From Nocardia nova SH22a (GTDB taxonomy: Bacteria > Actinomycetota > Actinomycetes > Mycobacteriales > Mycobacteriaceae): 64,000 bases of DNA. The position numbers and the translations under genes are program-made. Below are positions 25,500 to 33,511 of the stretch, piece after piece (position 1 is the stretch's first letter; the number at the start of each line of letters is the position of its first letter). A model generated the notes under the pieces. It saw only the letters and a program-made list of their open reading frames with translations, was not told the origin of the DNA and made no database searches. Location of the stretch: NCBI RefSeq assembly GCF_000523235.1, contig NZ_CP006850.1, forward strand, positions 5,332,001-5,396,000, written 5' to 3'.

Positions 25500-26644
25500 G
25501 TGCGATCACCGGACGAGGCGATCAGCTCGGCCAGTGGCACCGGTGCGGGCGCGGGTGGCCGGATCAGTTCGGGCTGGCCCATCACGGTCGTGAGCCGTTG
25601 CCAGAGGGCGGTGACGGTCACGGCCCACTGTCCGGCGCTGACGGATCGGCTCGGGTCGGCAATATCGGATCGCAACTGCGCCAGCGCAATACGAACACTG
25701 TCCGGCCAGAGCTCGTCGAAGACGGTCCGGAAGGTCGGTGCGGGCGCCGGGTCCAGAATCTCGGTGCTCGGCACCGCCAGCCGTTCGGTGCCGAGTCCGG
25801 ACATGAGCAGTCGCCCGGTCTCGTCCCGGCCGGTGTGCAGTCGCGGGCTCCACAGCACGGGGCCGTGGGTGTCGGCCAGCGACAGCACGCCTCCTTCGAA
25901 CGCGATCGCGATCCGGTGCAGCAGCAGTGCGTGATTGTCAGGGTCGGCGGGATGGATCTGGTTCTGCACCCGCAGCGACACCGGAACGCCGCCGATCACC
26001 GCGGTCAGAGCGGTGTAGGGCATCGGCGGATCGGCCAGTGCGGTCACCTCCGGCCAGGCCGGTGCGGGCTCGCCGATCGTCCAGGGCCGCAGCCGGCCGA
26101 CCGCCCGGCCGATGATGTCGAGCAGTGGGTACACCACTTGCCCACCGGCGGTGGCATCGACATGCAGCGGGCGCTGCCGTTCCCGGAGAATTCCGGCCGC
26201 CCGCAGGAACAGCCGTACCGGCCGCAGGTGCGGATAGAACGAGTTGAGCCGGTAGCAGACGCCGTGTTCGCGAGCGGTCCGCAAGCAGTCGGCGAGTTCG
26301 TCGGGGTGCAGCAGATGTTCTTGCAGCACATGGATTCCGCGGCTCAGCAAGCGCTGCGACAGCGTCGCGCCGTCACCGCCCGCGGCACCGGCCCGCACCG
26401 CCACACAGGCGATGTCGATATCGCCGGGTAGCTCGTCGACATCTGTGTAGTGCGGTACCCCGTAGGATTTCGCGTAGTCGCGCGACGTGGTGCTGCCGCG
26501 TGAAACTACGCCCGCCAGTTCGACATTCGGATCCTCGTGCGCCGCCCGCAGGTAGACCCGGCCGAACGATGTGCCGCAGACGACGACCTTCGGCACCGCG
26601 GGTAATCGCGTGGGATGTCGTGCCGGTGGCGGTGATTCGTTCAC
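25496..26644 (-). CDS. Thiazolinyl imide reductase (PchG/Irp3/YbtU type)
   Basis: 382 aa. N-terminal NAD(P)-binding start VVVCGTSFGRVYLRAAHEDP replaces the usual GxGxxG with G-T-x-F-G-R, as in this family. The VLQEHLLHPDEL segment corresponds to the conserved EH-P-H block of Irp3/PchG. The family reduces one thiazoline ring of an NRPS-bound intermediate to a thiazolidine. Both neighbours overlap it by 4 nt, so it is part of the NRPS operon. Its presence strongly supports a Cys-derived heterocycle product with at least one reduced ring, which the MT domain of the 1829-aa NRPS could N-methylate. Confidence 0.85.
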   Translation of the reverse strand: MNESPPPARHPTRLPAVPKVVVCGTSFGRVYLRAAHEDPNVELAGVVSRGSTTSRDYAKSYGVPHYTDVDELPGDIDIACVAVRAGAAGGDGATLSQRLLSRGIHVLQEHLLHPDELADCLRTAREHGVCYRLNSFYPHLRPVRLFLRAAGILRERQRPLHVDATAGGQVVYPLLDIIGRAVGRLRPWTIGEPAPAWPEVTALADPPMPYTALTAVIGGVPVSLRVQNQIHPADPDNHALLLHRIAIAFEGGVLSLADTHGPVLWSPRLHTGRDETGRLLMSGLGTERLAVPSTEILDPAPAPTFRTVFDELWPDSVRIALAQLRSDIADPSRSVSAGQWAVTVTALWQRLTTVMGQPELIRPPAPAPVPLAELIASSGDRT

Positions 26645-27804
26645 AGGCTGCCTACCTCCATCGGTTCGTCGTGGGCGTGATGATGGGTGTGAAAAACCGG
26701 CAATGCCCCGAGATCCCTTACCGCGTCGAGCAGACCTCGGGGGTCGAGCACTTCGTCGGTGTAGTGCAGGCCCGGCGCGACCGCACCGGACAGCACCGCC
26801 TCGACGGTGTGCGCGGCGGTCGCGGCGGTGAGTTCGAAACTGCTCGGGGCGCGCAGTACCGCCGTGTCGACGCGGTCGTGCCGGTGCAGTGTGAACGCCA
26901 TCAGATAGAAGGGGGCCAGTCCGGCGAGATCGAGTTCGGCGGCCGCCCTTATCTCGTCGACGATGGGCGCCAATGTCGCGGCGCCCGATTCTGCGCCGTC
27001 GCGGACACGACCGCGGAGCCGGGTGAGCGTGAGCCGCAACGCATTACCGACGAATACGTTGTGCCAGTGCAGATCCGCGAGCCCGGCCGACCTGGCGAGC
27101 CGTTCGGCGTCGGCCGTCAGGAACGGCATCGTGGTCACCCGGCCGGGAAACCCGGCGACTTCGACGTCCTCGCGCACCGGCAGTGCATTACGCAGGCGGC
27201 GGCCGCCGGTCCACGCGGCAAGGGTTTCGCCGTACCAGTGGTCGTCGTCGGAACTGTCGAGGGACAGCGCCAGATCCCCCGCCGACGCCGCCGCGAACGG
27301 CTCGATCCCGCCCGCGTAGACGACGAGCCGGGCTCCGGTGAGATCGTCGGCGAGCAGCCGGGGCACGACATTGGCGAGACCGGGCAGCATTCCAGCGGAC
27401 AACACTGCGGCGCTTCCGATTTCGAGCAGTGGTGATCCCTCGAGCAGCCGATAGGTAGGTCCGTCCCCGGACACGTCGACATAGTCGCTGCCCGCCGCCA
27501 ATGCGGCCCGCGCCACCCGGTCCAGCAGCAGATAGGACGGCCCCGCACAGTTGAGCACGAGCCGGGTGCCCGCACAGAACTCCGCCAGCGAATCCGGATC
27601 ACCACAGTCCACCCGGCGCCATCGCGCACCGGGTGGAAACGCCGACTCCTCGGCCTCGCTCACAGTGCGCGAGCCCACCCGCAACTCACCGATCCCGAGT
27701 GCGGCGAGCATCCGCACCGCCGCCCGCCCGACCACCCCGGTAGCGCCGAGCACGGCCACCGGGCCAGCGGAACCTGTTCTGTCCCTGGGATCTTCCGTGC
27801 CCAT
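26641..27804 (-). CDS. Saccharopine-dehydrogenase-like NAD(P) oxidoreductase
   Basis: 387 aa from ATG 27804 (GTG 27807 possible). Rossmann motif VAVLGATGVVGRAAVRMLAA at residues about 15-35; the conserved LVLNCAGPSYLLLDRVARAA and AGSDYVDVSGD match the saccharopine dehydrogenase NADP-binding family. The start overlaps the 73-aa small ORF's stop (TGATG), and its stop overlaps the imide reductase. Homologues occur in other actinobacterial salicyl-thiazoline clusters, to my knowledge without an agreed reaction. The His-rich tail (PVFHTHHHAHDEPMEV) is unusual and could bind metal. Confidence 0.75.
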   Translation of the reverse strand: MGTEDPRDRTGSAGPVAVLGATGVVGRAAVRMLAALGIGELRVGSRTVSEAEESAFPPGARWRRVDCGDPDSLAEFCAGTRLVLNCAGPSYLLLDRVARAALAAGSDYVDVSGDGPTYRLLEGSPLLEIGSAAVLSAGMLPGLANVVPRLLADDLTGARLVVYAGGIEPFAAASAGDLALSLDSSDDDHWYGETLAAWTGGRRLRNALPVREDVEVAGFPGRVTTMPFLTADAERLARSAGLADLHWHNVFVGNALRLTLTRLRGRVRDGAESGAATLAPIVDEIRAAAELDLAGLAPFYLMAFTLHRHDRVDTAVLRAPSSFELTAATAAHTVEAVLSGAVAPGLHYTDEVLDPRGLLDAVRDLGALPVFHTHHHAHDEPMEVGSL

Positions 27805-28025
27805 CACGCCACCACCTCACCGATCGCGCCCGGCTGACACTCGCCCTCGCGACGGACTTGCCAGGCTTCCGAATCACGGCAGCTCGCAACCGCACCCAGC
27901 CGACGCACTGTCCCGCCCCGACCGACGTCGCCATCAGGTCCCGCGTTGCGATCCCGGAGCGTCGCACCCGGCTGGCACTTGCGGCCTACAGGGCGATGCC
28001 CAGATTCCGAATTGCGACAACTCAT
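27804..28025 (-). CDS. 73-residue small protein inside the NRPS operon
   Basis: ATG 28025 overlaps the NRPS stop as ATGA, and its own stop overlaps the next start as TGATG, so it exactly fills the gap between two operon genes. The peptide has an internal duplication: SCRNSES...GRKCQPGA (residues about 2-20) and SCRDSEA...EGECQPGA (about 48-66), four Cys in all. The DNA repeats too (27830-27890 against 27960-28020). No family recognised, and no separate ribosome-binding site is visible. It may be a metal-handling or carrier-interacting peptide, or a degenerate duplicated spacer that happens to stay open. Confidence 0.45.
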   Translation of the reverse strand: MSCRNSESGHRPVGRKCQPGATLRDRNAGPDGDVGRGGTVRRLGAVASCRDSEAWQVRREGECQPGAIGEVVA

Positions 28026-31000
28026 AGTCGTGACTCGTTACGGGAGTTGGGGAATGGCGTGGTGATGCGGGCGGCGACCTTGGCGGCGTGGGTCGCGGAC
28101 ATGCTGGTGAGGTGGTCGCCGGGGATGTCCTCGATGACCAGCGCGCCGAGTCCTACGCCCGACCAGAACCGGTCGACCTCCGCGCGCGTGCCCATCAGTG
28201 TCGCGGTCCCGCTGTTGGTCAGGACCCGCACCGGACCGAAGTAGGGTTCGACCCGGTGCGCGCCCATCGCCCGCAGATGGTGCGCGAAAATATCGAAGTG
28301 CCTGCGGAATTCGTCCAACGCGAGGTCATTCGCCGGGTACGGGCCGGTGCCCGAGGTGGCCGCCGTGTGCAGGGTCGCGAGACGATCGGCGCGGGGCACG
28401 GCGGCCAGTTCGCGGAACTTCGCGGCCAGCGGCGCCGAGTCGCCGTTCAGTCCGGTCAGCGCACCGGCGGGGATCCGGTCCGGGCTGCGGTCGAGGATCG
28501 ATCGCAGGGCGGTGTCGAATGCGGCTGTGTCGGAGGGGAATCCGGCGGTAGCGGGGTCGATGCCGAGGGACTGGGCGAAGATGTACTCGGTCAGTAGCTC
28601 GTCGTACACGGCGGGCGGTTGGTAGGAGCCGATCACGGTCAGTTCGTCCACCGCCGCCCCGGCCTCGGTGAGGTCGCGTGCGATCTCCGCGGCGAGCAGG
28701 CCACCGACCGAGTAGCCGATGATCCGGAAGCGGGTGTCGCGGTCGAGCAGTTCCTTCGCGTAATCCGCTGCCTGCCTGGCGATTACCGCCTCGGCGGGAA
28801 GGTTCAGGTACTTGTCCGGATCGGTGACCTCGAGCCCGACCAGAGCACCGGGATGCGCCTCCCGCAGGTGCGGAAGCAGCGCGTCGTACGGCGACAACGT
28901 ACCGGTGCCGCCGTGGACGAGCACCCACGTGCCACTCTCGTGCCCGGATTCACCGCCCAGGGACCGCACCGCCGACCGCTCCGCCGGCGACACCGGCGCC
29001 TGCCCGCGATGGCGGCGAGCGGCGAGCGCGGCGACGGTGGGATTGCGCAGCATGTCACGCAGCAGTTCCTGCCATTCGATATCGGCCACCTCGGGGACTC
29101 GATCCCGCAGCTTGCCGACCATCTGCGACAGCAACAGCGAATCGCCGCCCAGCGCATAGAAGTTCTGGTCCCGGCCCACCTTCGGAACCCCGAGCATTTC
29201 CTGCCACAATCGCGCGATCCGCTCCTCGATCTCGTCGGCGGGCGGAACGAAGGCGGAATCCTCGGCGGCGGCCGGGGTCGCGGCATGCTCGGTCAGTGCG
29301 GCTCGGTCCAGTTTCCCGTTCGCCGAACGCGGCAGCGCGTCCAGCAGGTTCATCTCGTCCGGCACCATATGGCCGGGCAGTAGCGTCGCGACATGGTCGA
29401 TGAGCTGCCGTTCGGTCACCGTATGCCGCTCACTCTTGAACCGGGCGAGGAAAACACCCTGACCGGAGGCCGCGAGCGGAGTGTCCTCGGCCGGTAGCAC
29501 CCGGACGTGGTCGGCTCCGGCGGTGTCGAGCTGACGCAACCACTGATCACGGGTGAAGAACGCCTGGCCGGTGCCCGCCCGCACATCGGTGAATGCGGTG
29601 AGCTCGCTGAAGAATTCGAACTCCATCGACACCAGCAGGGCGTAGTTGTGCTGCCGGGTGGGTTCGAGGAATACGAGCCATCCGCCCGGCGCGAGCAGGT
29701 CGCGCAGCCGCGCCAGCACCTCGTCGGCGTCGACGGAGTTGTGCAGCACATTCGCACACAGGATGACGTCGGCCGAGTTGGGCCGCAGCCCCTGATCCAC
29801 CGCATCGGCGTTGATGTCGAAGCGACCGTAGCGCACCCACGGATACTGCGCGAACTGCTTGCGGGCCTCGCCGAGGAAGTACTCCGACAGGTCGGTGAAC
29901 TGGTAGTCCGGTTCGAACTCGGCCAGCGCGGGAATCAAATCGGTGCTGGTGCCGGCGATACCGGCGCCGACCTCGAGTATCCGCAGCCGGTGCGGCGACT
30001 GCCGGGCGATCTCGCGCACGGTGTCGATCACGACGCGATGCGAGCTTCGCGCCACCAGGTTGGTGCGGTAAACGGCATGCGCCGCACCGGGTTTCCCGGC
30101 GGGGAACAGCAATTCGCGCACGTCCAGCTCGCCACGCAGCAGATCGTCCAACCGGCTGCTGCAGGCTCGGATATAGGACAGGGTCTCGCTGCCGTATCCG
30201 ACGATCTCCTCCAGCTCGTCGATACGCCGCCACGCCGCCTCGACCGCGCGCGGACCGGCGGCGATCAGATCGCTGTAACGGTCGGTGCGCGGATCGTGCA
30301 CCACCGCACCCCCGTCGGCGAGAGCGCCCAGCCAGCGCTTCAACAGACCGTGCTGCCGATCGGAAACTCCGGTGGCCGTGGCTATCTCGGCGATGTCGTG
30401 GGCACGCTCGCGATCGGCGAACAGACCCTTGGAGCGAAGCTGGGCGGCGATGGACAGCATGGCCATCTCGTCGACCGCCCGCATCAGCGCGACGAACGAT
30501 TCGCCGTCGATCTCGTCGTGTGCCGCCGCGGCGGCATTCTCCGCGGCGGTGAGCACATCTGCTGTGGCCGGTTCGCTGAAACCCTGTTCGGCGGCCGCGA
30601 TTTCGGCGAAGCCGTGCAGGCGTGCGCCGGGCCCGCGGCCGTCGATCAGAACGGCGGCGTCGGCCACGGCCGGGTGGCGGCGCAGCGCGGATTCGACCTC
30701 ACCGAGTTCGACACGGTGGCCGCGGATCTTGACCTGAGTGTCTTCGCGGCCCAGGAATTCCAGGCGTCCGTCGGGGTGGAATCGGCCGAGGTCTCCGGTG
30801 CGATAGAGCCGGGCGCCGGTGCGTGGATGGCGGATGAATCGCCGCGCGGTCAGTTCCTCGTCGCCCAGGTACTGCTCGGCCAATCCCGCACCGCCGATGT
30901 AGATTTCGCCGGTGACGTGCTCCGGGCAGTCCTGCAGCGCGGTGTCCAGCACGTGCATGCTCTGGTTGCGCAACGGGATGCCGTAGGGGATGCTGCGCCA

Positions 31001-33511
31001 CTGCGGGTCGATCCGGTCCACCGGATGATGAATCGACCAGATGGCCGCCTCGGTGGCGCCACCCAGTCCGACCACGGTCAGGCCGGGGTGGTGGGCGCGC
31101 ATCCGGTCGGGCAGGTCCAGCGGAATCCAGTCACCCGACAGCAGGACCAGCCGCAGCGATTCGGCGCGCGTGTCAGGTGTGGAGTCCACGACATCGAGGA
31201 GCATCTGCAGTTGTCCCGGCACGCTGTTCCAGAGCGTGACCGAATGTCGTCGCACCAGTTCCAGCCAGTGCGAGGGGTCGGTCGCGCGATCGTGTTCGGG
31301 CAGCACGACGGCGCCACCGGCCGCCAGGACGCCGAAGATGTCCCACACCGACAGATCGAATGCCAGGCTCGCGACGCCGAGCACCCGATCGCGGGGAGTC
31401 AGGGCGAAGCGCTCGTCGATGTCGTCGATCGTGTTCGCCGCCGCGCGGTGAGTGACGACGACTCCCTTCGGTTCGCCGGTGGAACCGGAGGTGTAGATGA
31501 CGTAGGCGGGGGCGTCCGGATCGTCGGCAACCTCGGGCACGGTGTCGATGCCCCGCAACAGGTCGACCGCGATCGGCCGTACCGCCGTGGGGATCTCGTC
31601 GGCATCGTGCAGCCAGGATTGGGTGAGGGCCACCTCGATCCCGGCACGTTCGATGATCCGTTCCCGGCGGGTCATCGGCTGGCCGATCGCGATCGGCACA
31701 TAGGCCGCGCCGACAGCGGTGACCGCCAACGCGGAAACGACCTGTTCCGGTCCCTTCTCCATCAGGATGGCCACGCGGTCACCGGGCCGGACACCGGACT
31801 CCCGGAGAGCAGCGACGGCCGCGCCGACACGACGGCGCAACTCGACAAAGGCGATCACATCGTCGCGATGGATGACCGCCGGAGCTTCCGGATCGATATC
31901 GGCGCGATCCAGAATCCGCTGGTGCAGTGTGCGTGGCGCCGTGTCGGCGGCGGTGTCGTTGTAGCCGTCGCGGCGGTCGCGCTGCTCGGAGGGCAGTGCG
32001 ACCGGGTACTGGTCGGTCCACGCGTCGGATGTATCGGCCAGTCGCTCAACGAGATTCACGAACGCGGCAAAGGCGTCGGCGGCCGTGTCACCGGCCAGCA
32101 CACCCCGGCGCACGTCCCAGGCGATCATCAGTCCGTCGTCGTACGGGGTCACCTGGCAGTCGAACCACACCTGCGGGGTGCGGGTGAGGCCACGCAGAAT
32201 GCGGCCGTGGTTCTTCCGGCCGTCGGCATCCTGGCTCGCGAGTGTGCTGGTGAACACCACCGGCATGAGCACCGGATTGCCTGCGCGGCGGGTCAATTCG
32301 CTCAGGACCTCCACACCGTCGAACAGTCGATGATCGAGATCGGTGAACAGCTGGGCGGCGATGGCGCGGGCGCGATCGGCGAACGTGTTCTGTTCGTCGA
32401 GGTCGATTCCGAGCAGGTTGACCGAGGTGAAATCGCCGATCACCGCACCGATGTCGTCGTGCACCGGCATCCGGTTGAAGACCGGCAGATTGAGGGTGAA
32501 CTGTCGCTTGCGGCTCCACCGCCCGATGATCTCGGCATAGGCGGCCAGCACCGCGCCGGACGGGGTGAGACCGTGTGGAATGGCGTTGTCTGCCAACCTT
32601 TTCAGTGCGGCGGCGGGTAGCAGGTGATGCAGCCGGTCGAATCCGCTATCGGCATTCGCCGCGTCGCCGTCGGTGTGCCGGACGGGCAGCTCCGGCGCGG
32701 CGGGGAGGGTGTCGATCCGTTCCTGCCAGTAGTCGCGATCGCGCTGGTAGCGCGATCCGTTGCGAAGTTGCTGCGCGCCCAGGACGTAGTCGCGGAAGCC
32801 GATCTCCGGTGCGGGCCGGAGCACGGTGTCGTCGCCGGAGGCGTGTACGAGTTCGGCGAGTTCGGCGAGGAGCAGTTGGATGCTGGCGGCGTCGACCACC
32901 AGCAGTTCCACGACCAGATGCAGGATGCAGGCGGTGTCGGTGCGGGTGGTGCGCAGTGCGAACAACGGCCATGTGTCCGTGCCGCCGGTCGGGCCCACCA
33001 GTGCGTCCCGTTGCCGGTCGAGGACGGCATCGACCTCGATGCTGTCCTTGCCCCGGACATCCGTCACCGGGATTTCGTAGTGCGGCGCCGTCGCGGCGAT
33101 CTGCTGGTAGCCGTCGGTGCTCACGGTGGCCCGCAGCATGTCGTGGCGGCGTACGAGAGCGTTCCATGCCTTCTCCACGATGCCGGGATCGGTACCGTCG
33201 TAAGAGATTTCGAGGTAGCTCGCACAGGCCACCCCGCCATAGGGATAGGTGGGGTCGCGGCCGATCAGGTATGCCTGCTGCACGGGCGTCAGCGGGAACG
33301 GCTCGTGCGCGGCGGCCGGATCGGCGGAAACGCTGATGGCGGCCTGGTCCCGGGCGAGGTACTCCAGGACGGCGGGCTTGTGCGCCGTCAGCTGCTCTCG
33401 AAGTTCAGCGGTCAATGCCCCCTGCGGGGCACGGAACCGCAACTGCTCGCCATCGGCCCACAGGTGAACCCCTCGCTGCCGCAGATCATTTACCAGGTCG
33501 GGGATGTTCAC
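28022..33511 (-). CDS. NRPS: docking-Cy-A(MT)-PCP-TE termination module
   Basis: 1829 aa, GTG start overlapping the upstream NRPS stop. Order: TubC-type N-terminal docking domain (residues 1-55, LVNDLRQRGVHLWADGEQLR); heterocyclisation (Cy) domain, active-site block ELLVVDAAS near 203 (first Asp of DxxxxD is Glu); adenylation domain with YTSGSTGEPKG near 675; an inserted methyltransferase (LEVGAGIAGTSTDL near 1182); carrier GGDSLLLSQ near 1458; thioesterase GYSVGG near 1598. The A-domain signature I read is DLWNLSLIWK, close to the cysteine code DLYNLSLIWK. The layout is that of PchF. It should add the last Cys-derived ring, methylate it and release the product. Confidence 0.92.
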   Translation of the reverse strand: MNIPDLVNDLRQRGVHLWADGEQLRFRAPQGALTAELREQLTAHKPAVLEYLARDQAAISVSADPAAAHEPFPLTPVQQAYLIGRDPTYPYGGVACASYLEISYDGTDPGIVEKAWNALVRRHDMLRATVSTDGYQQIAATAPHYEIPVTDVRGKDSIEVDAVLDRQRDALVGPTGGTDTWPLFALRTTRTDTACILHLVVELLVVDAASIQLLLAELAELVHASGDDTVLRPAPEIGFRDYVLGAQQLRNGSRYQRDRDYWQERIDTLPAAPELPVRHTDGDAANADSGFDRLHHLLPAAALKRLADNAIPHGLTPSGAVLAAYAEIIGRWSRKRQFTLNLPVFNRMPVHDDIGAVIGDFTSVNLLGIDLDEQNTFADRARAIAAQLFTDLDHRLFDGVEVLSELTRRAGNPVLMPVVFTSTLASQDADGRKNHGRILRGLTRTPQVWFDCQVTPYDDGLMIAWDVRRGVLAGDTAADAFAAFVNLVERLADTSDAWTDQYPVALPSEQRDRRDGYNDTAADTAPRTLHQRILDRADIDPEAPAVIHRDDVIAFVELRRRVGAAVAALRESGVRPGDRVAILMEKGPEQVVSALAVTAVGAAYVPIAIGQPMTRRERIIERAGIEVALTQSWLHDADEIPTAVRPIAVDLLRGIDTVPEVADDPDAPAYVIYTSGSTGEPKGVVVTHRAAANTIDDIDERFALTPRDRVLGVASLAFDLSVWDIFGVLAAGGAVVLPEHDRATDPSHWLELVRRHSVTLWNSVPGQLQMLLDVVDSTPDTRAESLRLVLLSGDWIPLDLPDRMRAHHPGLTVVGLGGATEAAIWSIHHPVDRIDPQWRSIPYGIPLRNQSMHVLDTALQDCPEHVTGEIYIGGAGLAEQYLGDEELTARRFIRHPRTGARLYRTGDLGRFHPDGRLEFLGREDTQVKIRGHRVELGEVESALRRHPAVADAAVLIDGRGPGARLHGFAEIAAAEQGFSEPATADVLTAAENAAAAAHDEIDGESFVALMRAVDEMAMLSIAAQLRSKGLFADRERAHDIAEIATATGVSDRQHGLLKRWLGALADGGAVVHDPRTDRYSDLIAAGPRAVEAAWRRIDELEEIVGYGSETLSYIRACSSRLDDLLRGELDVRELLFPAGKPGAAHAVYRTNLVARSSHRVVIDTVREIARQSPHRLRILEVGAGIAGTSTDLIPALAEFEPDYQFTDLSEYFLGEARKQFAQYPWVRYGRFDINADAVDQGLRPNSADVILCANVLHNSVDADEVLARLRDLLAPGGWLVFLEPTRQHNYALLVSMEFEFFSELTAFTDVRAGTGQAFFTRDQWLRQLDTAGADHVRVLPAEDTPLAASGQGVFLARFKSERHTVTERQLIDHVATLLPGHMVPDEMNLLDALPRSANGKLDRAALTEHAATPAAAEDSAFVPPADEIEERIARLWQEMLGVPKVGRDQNFYALGGDSLLLSQMVGKLRDRVPEVADIEWQELLRDMLRNPTVAALAARRHRGQAPVSPAERSAVRSLGGESGHESGTWVLVHGGTGTLSPYDALLPHLREAHPGALVGLEVTDPDKYLNLPAEAVIARQAADYAKELLDRDTRFRIIGYSVGGLLAAEIARDLTEAGAAVDELTVIGSYQPPAVYDELLTEYIFAQSLGIDPATAGFPSDTAAFDTALRSILDRSPDRIPAGALTGLNGDSAPLAAKFRELAAVPRADRLATLHTAATSGTGPYPANDLALDEFRRHFDIFAHHLRAMGAHRVEPYFGPVRVLTNSGTATLMGTRAEVDRFWSGVGLGALVIEDIPGDHLTSMSATHAAKVAARITTPFPNSRNESRL

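Noticed and set aside
29507..32620. 1037-codon open frame on the plus strand opposite the terminal NRPS (and similar long frames at 34603-36270 and 36307-38151)
   Set aside because: Antisense shadow of a high-GC NRPS gene: Gly/Arg/His/Gln-rich translation with no domain, while the minus strand shows every NRPS motif.
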